The notes below the pieces were generated by a model that made no database searches, was not told the origin of the DNA, and saw only the letters and a list, made by a program, of their open reading frames with translations. The translations under genes and the position numbers were made by a program. Positions 47,762 through 56,271 of a DNA stretch of 64,000 bases are shown here, piece by piece. Each line of letters starts with the position of its first letter. The stretch's first letter is position 1. Source of the stretch: Anaerolineales bacterium (GTDB taxonomy: Bacteria; Chloroflexota; Anaerolineae; Anaerolineales; UBA11579); NCBI GenBank assembly GCA_019454165.1, contig CP075367.1:2177717-2241716 (forward strand), in the 5' to 3' direction.

Positions 47762-48454
47762 CTAGTTACCGGAAGCAGCCAGCGCGGCGTCGATCACTTC
47801 AGACAGCTGCTCGAAGGTGCGCGAGCCGCCCAACAAGGTACCGTTGATCACGAAGGCCGGCGTGCCATTGATGCCCTGGGCGCGCGCTTCATTCACGGCC
47901 GCCTGCATGCCCGCCAGGCCGGTGCCGTCAGCCATGCACTGCTCAAAAGCCGGCACATCCAAGCCCACCGACTGGGCCATGGACACCAGGCGAGTGTCAG
48001 AATACCCGCCCGCGTTGCTGTGGGAGAAGTTGGCGAACAGGGTGTCGTGATACGGCCAGAACAGGTTCTGCTCAGCGGCACAGATGGCCGCCGCGGCCGA
48101 GCTGTCCGACTCCGGCCCCAGGAAACCCACCGGGCGATAGGTAAAGTACACCAGACCGGTGTCAATATACGTTTCGATCAGCTGGTCCTCGGCGCCCAGA
48201 TACACGTTGTAGCAGTGCGGGCACTGGAAGTCGGCGTATTCAACCATCTGCACCGGGGCATTCGGGTCACCCAGGCTGAGGCCATCCGGCTGCAAGTAGG
48301 TGCGCTCAGGCGCGGTGCGCACACGGCTGGCGTAGATCAAAAGGCCGGCGATCACCACTGCCACAATGCCGATATAAAAGACCCACTTCATCTGGCCGCG
48401 GCGTTCAGCGCCACGGCGGCGATCCAAGCGGGCTTGGCGGGCACTTCTATCCAT
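47762..48454 (-). CDS. Membrane-anchored DsbA-like thiol oxidoreductase
   Basis: The 230-residue protein has a basic cytoplasmic start, one membrane helix (about residues 24-42) and a thioredoxin-4 (DsbA/BdbD-like) domain outside. The redox motif is CPHC (C78/C81) in EYADFQCPHCYN, and the cis-Pro loop is GINGTPAFVING near residue 195. It would form or isomerise disulfides in exported proteins. The ATG at 48454 has GGAGG 8 bp upstream; the in-frame TTG at 48469 is less likely. It is distinct from the cytoplasmic FrnE-like protein at 24248. Confidence 0.88.
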   Translation of the reverse strand: MDRSARQARLDRRRGAERRGQMKWVFYIGIVAVVIAGLLIYASRVRTAPERTYLQPDGLSLGDPNAPVQMVEYADFQCPHCYNVYLGAEDQLIETYIDTGLVYFTYRPVGFLGPESDSSAAAAICAAEQNLFWPYHDTLFANFSHSNAGGYSDTRLVSMAQSVGLDVPAFEQCMADGTGLAGMQAAVNEARAQGINGTPAFVINGTLLGGSRTFEQLSEVIDAALAASGN

Positions 48455-48543
48455 TTCTTCTTCCTCCAAAAGTGCGGGTATTGGGCTGAGTGTAGCAGAG
48501 TTTCGTATAGCCTCTTTTACAGCCTGATCGGATTTAGTTTGGA

Positions 48544-49401
48544 TTAATCTGTCGTGAACTTGTATTCATACACCGGGAACGTCTCCTGCGTGAGCACAAA
48601 ACCCAGCTTCTGGTACAGCGCCAGTGAAGGGCTGTTATTGTCCTGAGTATTCACGCTCAGCCGCGTTTCTTTGCGGGTCTGGGCGTGGCGTTGCAGATCT
48701 GTGGTCAGGGCCGCCGCCAGGCCGCGCCCTTGCATACTGGGGTGAGTGGCCAGCCGCGCCAGGTGCAACCCCTGCGCGCTCTGCGTGCTGATCTGGTACG
48801 CCACAATGCTGCCTTCATGCTCCACCACCGTGGCAAACCCGGCCTGCTGGTAGGCATGCTCCAGCGCCGCCAGCGGGTTTTGCCACAGTGGGGCAAAAGC
48901 CGCCTTGTCCACCGCATACACCGCCGGCAGATCTTCGACCTGCATAGGGCGGATGGGTGTTTGCTGCTCCGCCGGCCGCACAGCCTGGCCAACCGCCCAA
49001 TCCAGCACCACTACATTCTGGGTATGCTCAAACCCGCTGTCTTGCAGCAGTTGCATGAACCAGTCGCTCAGCGGGATCGCCGCGGCCTGCTCAGCCCCCT
49101 GGCTGCGCAGTTCCTCCCGCGCCGCCGCCCACAAGCTGTTCCACGCCGCAGTGATGTCCACCCGCGTCATCGCCGCGAACAGGCGGATCCACGCCAAACC
49201 CGGCGGGTCAGCCGGGCAGGCCAGAGCCGCCGCCAGGCGGCCGCCATTCTCTGCGATCAGAAAGGGGGAGTGTCCCAGCCAATCCAAAGGACGCCGCCAA
49301 TCCAAATGGCGGTGGACGTGTGTCTCAAAATGCAGCAGGTTGGCTAACCGGCTGCGGTCGTCTTCGGTTGCAGGACGCAAGGAAAAGACGGCAGGGGCCA
49401 T
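48544..49401 (-). CDS. GNAT-family N-acetyltransferase
   Basis: The 285-residue protein looks like two GNAT-type halves. The first (about residues 1-140) is degenerate. The second has the acetyl-CoA motif LATHPSMQGRGLAAALTTDL near residue 220 (core HPSMQGRGLAAAL) and the closing NNSPSLALYQKLGF. It would acetylate an amine or protein; substrate unknown. TATAAT ends 8 bp before the ATG, so it is probably a leaderless message with its own promoter just after the HD-GYP gene. Confidence 0.85.
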   Translation of the reverse strand: MAPAVFSLRPATEDDRSRLANLLHFETHVHRHLDWRRPLDWLGHSPFLIAENGGRLAAALACPADPPGLAWIRLFAAMTRVDITAAWNSLWAAAREELRSQGAEQAAAIPLSDWFMQLLQDSGFEHTQNVVVLDWAVGQAVRPAEQQTPIRPMQVEDLPAVYAVDKAAFAPLWQNPLAALEHAYQQAGFATVVEHEGSIVAYQISTQSAQGLHLARLATHPSMQGRGLAAALTTDLQRHAQTRKETRLSVNTQDNNSPSLALYQKLGFVLTQETFPVYEYKFTTD

Positions 49402-49409
49402 CAGGGCTA

Positions 49410-49415
49410 ATTATA
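49410..49415 (-). promoter_or_regulatory. -10 box (TATAAT) of the GNAT gene
   Basis: A perfect TATAAT on the minus strand lies 8 bp upstream of the ATG at 49401, giving a leaderless or near-leaderless message. Confidence 0.5.
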
Positions 49416-49443
49416 CCTACAGGCCGCTGCCGCCCTGCGCGGC

Positions 49444-51831
49444 TTACCCTCGTTTAAGAATATGGAGGAAGAACGCATCCACGATGGCCGGGTCGAAGTG
49501 CTTGCCGGCCTGCTCGCGCAGATGCTCGGCCACTTTATCTTCCGGCCAGGCGTCGCGATACGGCCGGTTGGAGGTCAGCGCATCCCACACATCGATGATG
49601 GCAAAGATACGCGCCTCCAGCGGAATGTGGCGTCCCTGCAATCCTTCGGGATAACCGGTGCCGTCCCACTTCTCGTGGTGATACAGCGGGATCGGCAGCG
49701 CAGGGTACAGGAAATCGATTGCGGTCAGCATTTCGCGCGCATACACGGGGTGGCGCCGCATGATCTCCCACTCCTCATCGTCCAAGGGGCCGGCTTTGCC
49801 CAGAATATGGTCGGGCACGCCCATCTTGCCGATGTCGTGCAGCAGCGCGCCGCGGCGCACATGCTCCAGTTGCTCATCCGAGACGCCCAGCGCCTGGGCC
49901 AGCGTGACCGTCATCTCGGTCACGCGGCGGCTGTGCTCGATCGTCTCCATGTCCCGCAAAGCCAGCGCGTGCGCCCAGCCTTCGATCGTGCGCTCATACG
50001 CCTCGCGCAGACTCTCATTCGAGGTCTGCAGATCCTTGAACAAAGCCGCGTTGTCGATGGCGATCGCGGCCTGGCCCGCCAGCGTCAGCAGAAATTCCTT
50101 CCACTCCGCATCCCGCGGCTCCACTGAACGATGGAATGTCTCGAGCACGCCGATCACGCGGCCTTTGGCGATCAGCGGCGCGGCGTAGTACCCCATGAAG
50201 CCTTCCGCCTCCGCCAGCGCCGACCAATTGAGCCGCTCCGACTCTGCGCCAAGGTCGGCCGCCTCCACGATCGTGCGCTCCTTGGCCGCCTGCCCCGCCA
50301 GGCCATCCCCAAATTTGATGCGCGCCTGCTCGATGCGATCCGTCCGGAAGCCCAGCCCGGCCGCAAAGTTGAGCATGTGCTCCTCATCCATCAGCAGGAT
50401 CGCAGCCGCATCCACACGCAGCTCCCCAATGCCCTGGCTCAGGATCACATCCAAGGTCAGCCTCAGGTCCAGACTGGTGGCGATGGTATTGTCGATCTCA
50501 CGCAGGCTGCGCAGATGCTGCAGGCGGCGTTCGGTCTGCTCGTACAAACTGGCGCGGTGCACCGCCGCCCCGCCGATGTCGCAGATCGCGCTCAGCACGC
50601 GGATATCGCTCTGCTCGATCGCTTCGTCGCGCCCCAGGCCCAGGGTCCCGATCACATGATCCTCTGCCGTAATAGGCACGATGACCAATGCAGTCGTAGA
50701 CGGTATGTCGCTGAACTTGACCGTGATCGGGTCAGGCTCATTGCGGAAATTATTGTTCAAATAGGGCGTAGCCGTTTCCACGACCCGGCTCGTCAGCCCT
50801 GTGCCGGCCGGAATGACCTGCCCAATAGGCAACTGGCGGTCACTCGATTTCCCCATCACGATCTGGTGGTCGCCCGTCTCCGGCTGCACCAACGTGAGCG
50901 TGGCCGCCTTGGCGCTGATGGAAGCCATCGCCTGGTCAAGGATCACCGGCAATATATCTTCCACGCTGCGCGCCTGGCGCAGGCTGCTGCTCACCGCCGC
51001 CACCGCCTCGATCTCACGCTCGCGCTGCTTGCGTTCGGTAATATCCCGGAAGATGATCTGGGTCGCCGGCTTGTCCTCGAACGTGAACGGGCTGCCCGTC
51101 ACCTCTACGTCAATGACGTTGCCATCGCTGCGCACGAACTTCTGCTCCAAACCAGTCTGGCTCTGCCCTGCTTCTGCCGAGCGGATGCGCTCCGCAACGA
51201 TCTCCTTGAACTCAGGGTGCACGATGTCGATCATGGGCGTGCCGATCAGCGCCTCGGAATCGCTGATCCCCAGCAGCCTGACCGCCGCCGGGTTGGCGAA
51301 CGCCACCAGCCCATCCTGGTGCACCATGATCGCGTCGGGCATCATGTCCACCAGGCTCTGGTAGCGCTCCCGGCTTTCACGCAATAAACGATCGGCTTCG
51401 TCACGCTCGATCGCATGCCGGATCGAGCGCAGCAGCAGCTCCCCGCTGATCTGGCCCTTGACCAGATAGTCCTGCGCGCCGTTGCGCACCGCATGCAAGG
51501 CCATATCCACATCGTTGAGGCCGCTCAGAATGATGACGGTGAAGGCCTGCGCCTTCTCCTGCACACGCGTAAATGTGTCGAAGCCCTGGCTGTCCGGCAG
51601 CCCCAGGTCCAACAACACCGCGTCCAGCGGTTTTTCTGGATCGCCCAGATATTGCAAACCATCTTCCAGCGTGGATGCATGCTGAATGCGCAGCTCCGTA
51701 TTGGCCACGTCTTTCAGCATCTCCTGGATCAGACGCGCATCCCCAGGGTTATCTTCTACAAGAAGTAGGCGAATTGAACTTCGTTGAGTTCCTTTGATCG
51801 ATGGCAGCGATCCAGTCGGCGAACTGGCCAT
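49444..51831 (-). CDS. REC-PAS-GAF-GAF-HD-GYP signalling protein
   Basis: The 795-residue protein has a receiver domain (about 20-140, phospho-acceptor D75 in LLDLGLPD) and a PAS domain (about 155-270). Two GAF domains follow (about 290-430 and 445-590), then an HD-GYP domain (about 610-790). The last has H665-D666 in LLHDIGKMG and the GYP loop HHEKWDGTGYPEG from H718. HD-GYP enzymes break down cyclic di-GMP. The key HD and GYP residues are present, so activity is likely. The receiver implies control by a histidine kinase, and two kinases lie just upstream. A GGGGG run precedes the ATG. Confidence 0.92.
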   Translation of the reverse strand: MASSPTGSLPSIKGTQRSSIRLLLVEDNPGDARLIQEMLKDVANTELRIQHASTLEDGLQYLGDPEKPLDAVLLDLGLPDSQGFDTFTRVQEKAQAFTVIILSGLNDVDMALHAVRNGAQDYLVKGQISGELLLRSIRHAIERDEADRLLRESRERYQSLVDMMPDAIMVHQDGLVAFANPAAVRLLGISDSEALIGTPMIDIVHPEFKEIVAERIRSAEAGQSQTGLEQKFVRSDGNVIDVEVTGSPFTFEDKPATQIIFRDITERKQREREIEAVAAVSSSLRQARSVEDILPVILDQAMASISAKAATLTLVQPETGDHQIVMGKSSDRQLPIGQVIPAGTGLTSRVVETATPYLNNNFRNEPDPITVKFSDIPSTTALVIVPITAEDHVIGTLGLGRDEAIEQSDIRVLSAICDIGGAAVHRASLYEQTERRLQHLRSLREIDNTIATSLDLRLTLDVILSQGIGELRVDAAAILLMDEEHMLNFAAGLGFRTDRIEQARIKFGDGLAGQAAKERTIVEAADLGAESERLNWSALAEAEGFMGYYAAPLIAKGRVIGVLETFHRSVEPRDAEWKEFLLTLAGQAAIAIDNAALFKDLQTSNESLREAYERTIEGWAHALALRDMETIEHSRRVTEMTVTLAQALGVSDEQLEHVRRGALLHDIGKMGVPDHILGKAGPLDDEEWEIMRRHPVYAREMLTAIDFLYPALPIPLYHHEKWDGTGYPEGLQGRHIPLEARIFAIIDVWDALTSNRPYRDAWPEDKVAEHLREQAGKHFDPAIVDAFFLHILKRG

Positions 51832-52045
51832 ATCATCCCCCGCGCTTTTTTAAAGAAAAGACCGGCGCGCAAACAACTACCTCGTGCGCCATCATGCGAA
51901 AACAACAGACAACATCCATAGAAGACTTCTTATATATATCGAGAAGTACCGAGGTGTCGAACTAAGCCTCAGGCACTAACAAGAGTGCAAGGTTCAGTAT
52001 AGGTTGAGATAGCAGCTTTTGAGACTTACAGAATTGTTAGAAGGC
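51832..52045 (-). promoter_or_regulatory. 214-bp gap with a possible promoter for the HD-GYP gene
   Basis: The gap is AT-richer than its surroundings. On the minus strand TTCGAC and TATATA are separated by 17 bp (near 51962 to 51934). This could drive the HD-GYP gene with a leader of about 100 bases. No gene or clear terminator is seen. Confidence 0.3.
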
Positions 52046-52723
52046 TTAATTCACGATGTTGTTGAGCGTATCCATCAACGCCCGCAGCCGTTCGACCGGA
52101 ATATCACTCAGGCGCTGAGCCAACTCCACATAGTAGCGATTATCCGGATTGGAGAGGAACTCCTTGAGATCACGCGGCATCTCATCAAACTGGGCCGATG
52201 CCTTGGTCTGCGTGATCCACTGCCCCACCGGCCCGCTGCTGTCGGCGAAGTCATCCAGCGCATAACCCAGCGTGGCCGCCAGCACCTCGAGCTCCGGCAG
52301 CGGCACCGGCGTTTCGCCGCTCTCGTAGCGGCGAATGCGGCTGGGCGAGATGTTGGTGCGGTCAGACAGCTCTTTCTGGCTCAGGTTCTTCTGGTTGCGC
52401 CCCTGGCGCAGCAACGCCGCCACCGTGCGGTGACGCAGCGCCAGCAGGCTCTCGGCCTGCATCGTGTCCGCCGGCGACACATCCTGCGAGACGATGTCTT
52501 CGCTCCAAAAATGGTCGATCGGGATGCGCAAGTAGAACGCCAGCAGCTCCAGCTCCGGCAGCGACAGCGCGTTGGCGCCGCGCTCGACTGCGCTCAGCGT
52601 GCCGCTCGACAGGCCGATCACATCCGCCACCTGCTTCAGCGACTTGCCGGCCGCCAGCCGGGCGTCGCGCAGCAGCACGCCAATGATCTTCGAGCGCAGC
52701 TGGATGGCCTGGTCTTGACTCAT
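52046..52723 (-). CDS. XRE-type regulator with two HTH domains
   Basis: The 225-residue protein has two helix-turn-helix domains of the Cro/CI type. The first, about residues 13-68, has AAGKSLKQVADVIGLSSGTL (core SLKQVADVIGLSSG). The second, about 103-160, has LSQKELSDRTNISPSRIRRY. A C-terminal helical tail follows. Tandem domains suggest binding of a bipartite or longer operator. TATAAT preceded by TGC ends 6 bp before the ATG, so the message is probably leaderless and independent of the upstream kinase genes. Targets are unknown. Confidence 0.88.
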   Translation of the reverse strand: MSQDQAIQLRSKIIGVLLRDARLAAGKSLKQVADVIGLSSGTLSAVERGANALSLPELELLAFYLRIPIDHFWSEDIVSQDVSPADTMQAESLLALRHRTVAALLRQGRNQKNLSQKELSDRTNISPSRIRRYESGETPVPLPELEVLAATLGYALDDFADSSGPVGQWITQTKASAQFDEMPRDLKEFLSNPDNRYYVELAQRLSDIPVERLRALMDTLNNIVN

Positions 52724-52729
52724 GCGGGC

Positions 52730-52735
52730 ATTATA
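52730..52735 (-). promoter_or_regulatory. Extended -10 box (TGCTATAAT) of the double-HTH regulator
   Basis: On the minus strand TGCTATAAT is followed by GCCCGC and the ATG at 52723. The predicted start is the ATG itself. Confidence 0.55.
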
Positions 52736-52776
52736 GCAAAAGCATCCACTCGCCCCCTATCGCAGCGGGCGGCCAG

Positions 52777-53046
52777 TTAGCCGCGGTCTTCGATGACCCA
52801 GATGATGCTGGTGCGGTTCAGCGCCATGAAGTCGCTCGCCTTCAGCTCCTGCTCGCCGTTCACATCGTAGATGCGCACCTGGGTCAGGGCGATGAACGGC
52901 TCGGTGGAGTTGAGCGCATCCTTGATGCGCTCGTTCTCTCGCGCGTGCAGCCGGCCGCGGATCCGGTTGTGCTGCGTCTGGATGATGACCGGGAACTGCA
53001 GCGTGCTGATGTGCGGCCTGAAACCCCGCTCGCTGGATGGCAACAT
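52777..53046 (-). CDS. Small uncharacterised protein in the signalling operon
   Basis: The 89-residue protein is mostly beta-strand by pattern: FPVIIQTQHNRIRGRLH, then ENERIKDALNSTEPFIALTQ and RIYDVNGE, and ends TSIIWVIEDRG. The layout (RxxGRxH, then a DxLN helix, then FIxLTxVxIYD) resembles a small family of uncharacterised proteins in Chloroflexi and Actinobacteria, possibly DUF6812. I am not certain of the family name. It starts 37 bp after the response regulator and is probably in the same operon. No function can be stated. Confidence 0.7.
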   Translation of the reverse strand: MLPSSERGFRPHISTLQFPVIIQTQHNRIRGRLHARENERIKDALNSTEPFIALTQVRIYDVNGEQELKASDFMALNRTSIIWVIEDRG

Positions 53047-53082
53047 GGCTGGCCTGGTCTCCTCTGAAGACGCACGCGCCCG

Positions 53083-53766
53083 CTAGGGCATTGAATACCC
53101 TTCGCCGGAATGGGTGACGATCATCTCGGGCTGCTTGGGGTCCTTTTCCAGCTTTTGGCGCAGGCGCGAGATGCTGACCCACAGGATCTCTTTCTCTTCG
53201 CTGTACTCCTCGCCCCACACGTTGCGCAGCAGCTCCTCGGCCGTCAGAATGCGCCCGGCCGCATGTGCGAACTGCAGCAGCAGGCGGTACTCGGTCGCCG
53301 AGAGCGAGACTAGCTCGCCTCCCAGGCGCACTTCGGCCCGCGCAAAGTCGATCTGCAGGTCGCCGCGCGTGAACACGGTCTCGCCGCCTTCCTGCGCAGC
53401 GGTCTTGGCCCGCCGCAGCACGGAGCGCACCCGCGCCAGCAGTTCGCCGGCCGAGAACGGCTTGACGATGTAATCGTCCGCCCCCAGGTCCAGCCCCTTG
53501 ATGCGCTGGTCCTCCTCGCCCTTGGCGGTCAGCATGATGATCGGCACATTGGAGAATTCGCGGATGCGCGCACAGGCCTTGAAGCCGTCCATCTCCGGCA
53601 TCATGACATCCAGCAGCACCAGATCCGGCTTATGCGCCGCGGTTTCTTCGACAGCTTGTTTCCCGTTGGAAGCCTTAAGCACCTGGTATCCCTCGGTCTG
53701 CAGGTTGGCTTCAATAAGACGTACGAAGCGGGGTTCGTCGTCAACGATCAGTATGTGTTCCTTCAT
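53083..53766 (-). CDS. OmpR/PhoB-family response regulator
   Basis: The 227-residue protein has a receiver domain with D10, phospho-acceptor D53 in LLDVMMPEMDG, and the conserved Lys in DYIVKPF near residue 102. A winged-helix DNA-binding domain follows (about 130-227), with LSATEYRLLLQFAHAAGRIL (core LSATEYRLLLQF) and WVSISRLRQKLE. It would regulate transcription when phosphorylated. Its ATG overlaps the TGA of the histidine kinase by 4 bp, which makes that kinase the likely partner. Target genes are unknown. Confidence 0.95.
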   Translation of the reverse strand: MKEHILIVDDEPRFVRLIEANLQTEGYQVLKASNGKQAVEETAAHKPDLVLLDVMMPEMDGFKACARIREFSNVPIIMLTAKGEEDQRIKGLDLGADDYIVKPFSAGELLARVRSVLRRAKTAAQEGGETVFTRGDLQIDFARAEVRLGGELVSLSATEYRLLLQFAHAAGRILTAEELLRNVWGEEYSEEKEILWVSISRLRQKLEKDPKQPEMIVTHSGEGYSMP

Positions 53767-54998
53767 TTTGTGCCCTCGTGATGTTCGGCTAGCCGCACGC
53801 GCCGCGGCAATTGGATGATGAATTCTGCCCCCTTGCCCTTGGTGCGAGCCAAGCTGATCTCGCCCCCATGTGCAAGAACGATCTGCTTACATATATATAA
53901 CCCTAAACCGCTGCCGCGCGCCAGTTCTTTGCTCTCAGGCAAACGATAGAAACGTTCAAAGACCTGCTCGCGGTGTTGGGCCGGGATGCCCGGCCCACTG
54001 TCCTTGACCCGCAGCGTAGCATCCTCTTCGCTCATCTGCAGGTCGATCTCCAGCGAACCCCCGCCGGCGTACTTGGCCACGTTGCTGGCCAGATTCTCCA
54101 GCACTTGTCCAAGACGCCGCGCATCCGCCTCCACGGTACTGTCGCCGCTGGGCGCTTGCCATTGAATGTCCAGCGCAGGGAAGCGCACGCGTAGGCGTTC
54201 AATGTTTTCCTCAATGACAGCCGCCAGATCAACGGGGCGAAAGTCTATATCCAAATTCCCGTTCTGCAAACGCGAGGAGTCGAGCAGGTTGTCCACCAGT
54301 TCCACCAGGCGGTCAGCCTCCTCATCAATGATCGAGAGGAACTCTTGCTGGTCTTCCGCCTTCCAGTTGGCGTCCGGCCGCAGCAGCGTAGTGGAATAGC
54401 CCTTGATGAACCCCAACGGAGTCTTGAGCTCGTGGGATACGGTGGCGATGAAGTCCGATTGCAGTTGGCTCAGGCGGCGCTCCGCTTCCAGGCTGCCGAT
54501 CCGCTCCACCAGGCGGCGGTGCTCCAGCACCTGGGTCACATGCGCGGCGATGTACTGCGCCAGGTTGATCTGCGCCTTGGTGAAGGTTGGCCCGCCAAAG
54601 CGCACGAACACCAGCGCGCCGATGGCGCTGCCGCCCGCCAGCAGGGGCAGCGCCAGAAAGAAGCGCTGCTCCAGTCGGTCAGCCCCCGGGTCAGGCTCCG
54701 GCTGCGTCACCACCGTCTGCACATCCCGGAACGCACTCAGCCCGGCGGCCTCGCCCCAGGCCGAGTCCGCCTCCGAAGAGCGCCCGCGCCCGATGGCGCG
54801 CGCAAACGCCGGCTCCAGGGCCCCGCTCTCGCTGGCCAGATACAGCACTGCATTGTCGAAAATAAATACCGGGCGTGAGAGGCGCACGATCTCAGACAGC
54901 GCTTCGTCAACATCCAGCGTTTCAGTGACTACCCGGCTGATCGCGTAGACCGCTTGCAGCTCGTTCAGAGGCAGCGCACTGCGTGGTGCCTCGCTCAT
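53763..54998 (-). CDS. GAF-domain histidine kinase
   Basis: The 411-residue protein has no membrane helix. A GAF domain covers about residues 15-165. The HisKA domain has the phospho-accepting H189 in FIATVSHELKTPLGF. The ATPase domain has the N box ENLASNVAKYA, the G1 box DSGPGIPAQ, and the G2 box GSGLGLYICKQI. It would sense a cytoplasmic or diffusible signal through GAF. It overlaps both the upstream kinase (4 bp) and the downstream response regulator (4 bp). Confidence 0.93.
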   Translation of the reverse strand: MSEAPRSALPLNELQAVYAISRVVTETLDVDEALSEIVRLSRPVFIFDNAVLYLASESGALEPAFARAIGRGRSSEADSAWGEAAGLSAFRDVQTVVTQPEPDPGADRLEQRFFLALPLLAGGSAIGALVFVRFGGPTFTKAQINLAQYIAAHVTQVLEHRRLVERIGSLEAERRLSQLQSDFIATVSHELKTPLGFIKGYSTTLLRPDANWKAEDQQEFLSIIDEEADRLVELVDNLLDSSRLQNGNLDIDFRPVDLAAVIEENIERLRVRFPALDIQWQAPSGDSTVEADARRLGQVLENLASNVAKYAGGGSLEIDLQMSEEDATLRVKDSGPGIPAQHREQVFERFYRLPESKELARGSGLGLYICKQIVLAHGGEISLARTKGKGAEFIIQLPRRVRLAEHHEGTK

Positions 54999-56023
54999 AC
55001 TGCGCCAGCCACCGGCAAGCTGAATGAGAAACGCGAACCCTGGCCCGGGAAAGACTCCACCAACAGCTTAGCGCCGTGGCCCTCAATGATGCGCCGCGCC
55101 AGGGTCAGCCCGATGCCGGTGCCGGCGTGCCGCCGGGTGGACGAGCTGTCCAACTGATGGAACGGCTCAAAGATCTCCTGCAGCTTGTCTTCCGGGATGC
55201 CGATGCCAGTGTCGGCCACGGCCACTTCGATCCGCTGCCCTTCCTGGCGGGCGTTGATATGCACGCGCCCATCCCGCGTATTGAACTTGAGGGCATTGTC
55301 CACCAGCTGGCCCAGCGCCCACTCCAGCCGGTTGATATCGGCATGCGCCTGCGGCAGCCCGCTGGGTACTTCCTGCGTCAGGCTGATGCTCTCGTTGCTG
55401 GCCCGCGGCTGGTACTGCTCCACCACTTGATGGAACAGGTCCTTCAGATCCACGGCTTCAGGCTCCAGATGCAGCGTCTCAGCCGTATCAAATGAAAGAA
55501 ACAGCAGGTTGTCGATCAGGCTGGCCAGCCGCTTATAGGATTTCTCCAGCACCCCCAGCGCCGAGCGCTGGTCGTCGCTCACCGGACCCAACGCCTCCGC
55601 CGACAGCAGGTCAATGTAGCCCACCATATGCGCCAGCGGGGTGCGCAACTCGTGCGACACGTTGGAGATAAAGTCGTTCTTCATCCGGTTGAGCTCGGTC
55701 AGCTTGTTCAGCGCTTCCTGCAGCTCGGCCGTGCGCTCCTGCACACGCTGCTCCAGCAGCAAGTTGCTCTGGTGCAACGCTTCCTGCAGTTGCGCAATTT
55801 GCTCGGTGACCGCCGCATCCAGCTTCTGGCGGTCGATCAGCCCCAGCTCCACCAGGGCCTGGCCCAGTAGCACCCGCTCTCCGCTCGTGCGCTTCTCCTT
55901 CTGGTAGGCCAGGGCCTGCTTCAACTCCTCCTGCTTCAGCAGGCCTTTTTCCACCAGGCTGTCGCCCAGGCGCGGCACCAGGACCTCAGGTGAGAGCGGT
56001 CCCGTACGAGAGATGGAGGGCAT
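54995..56023 (-). CDS. Histidine kinase with N-terminal MshEN-like domain
   Basis: The 342-residue protein has no membrane helix. Residues 18-41 read RLGDSLVEKGLLKQEELKQA and end LAYQ, an exact fit to the 24-residue MshEN c-di-GMP-binding motif (RLGxx..xxG..xxxxLxxxLxxQ). A second copy, residues 52-75, starts LLGQALVELGLIDRQKL and ends TEQ. The two are 10 residues apart; the usual spacer is 5. A coiled coil follows (about 76-112), then HisKA with H124 in FISNVSHELRTPL and an ATPase domain with VDNALKFN and GTGIGLTLARRI. I infer a kinase controlled by c-di-GMP. The start is ATG 56023. Confidence 0.88.
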   Translation of the reverse strand: MPSISRTGPLSPEVLVPRLGDSLVEKGLLKQEELKQALAYQKEKRTSGERVLLGQALVELGLIDRQKLDAAVTEQIAQLQEALHQSNLLLEQRVQERTAELQEALNKLTELNRMKNDFISNVSHELRTPLAHMVGYIDLLSAEALGPVSDDQRSALGVLEKSYKRLASLIDNLLFLSFDTAETLHLEPEAVDLKDLFHQVVEQYQPRASNESISLTQEVPSGLPQAHADINRLEWALGQLVDNALKFNTRDGRVHINARQEGQRIEVAVADTGIGIPEDKLQEIFEPFHQLDSSSTRRHAGTGIGLTLARRIIEGHGAKLLVESFPGQGSRFSFSLPVAGAV

Positions 56024-56105
56024 CACTTTGTTCAAAATTGGCCTGCCGCTACTGCATTGCGAAAACGAAAGGAACTGGTCAAGATCCCCAGTACCCTTGC
56101 AAAAA

Positions 56106-56135
56106 AGTATACATAACACCTCAGTACGAATACAA
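56106..56135 (-). promoter_or_regulatory. Possible promoter of the two-kinase operon
   Basis: On the minus strand TTGTAT (56135-56130) is followed by 18 bp and TATACT (56111-56106). The leader would be about 75 bases. It lies in the 248-bp divergent region shared with gyrA. Confidence 0.45.
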
Positions 56136-56204
56136 GCAGTAGAACACCTGGCGCATTAACAAAATTGCCAAGTCTGTAGAGAAGGGCGAAGCAAGGCCTA
56201 ACGG

Positions 56205-56210
56205 TATAAT
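56205..56210 (+). promoter_or_regulatory. -10 box (TATAAT) of gyrA
   Basis: A perfect TATAAT lies 62 bp upstream of the gyrA ATG. No good -35 box is seen. The leader ends in GAAAGG about 6 bp before the start codon. Confidence 0.45.
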
Positions 56211-56271
56211 TAAGTCTCTGACCATATTCTGAACACAAGCTCCCCGTAACAAACGAGATTGAAAGGTATTT

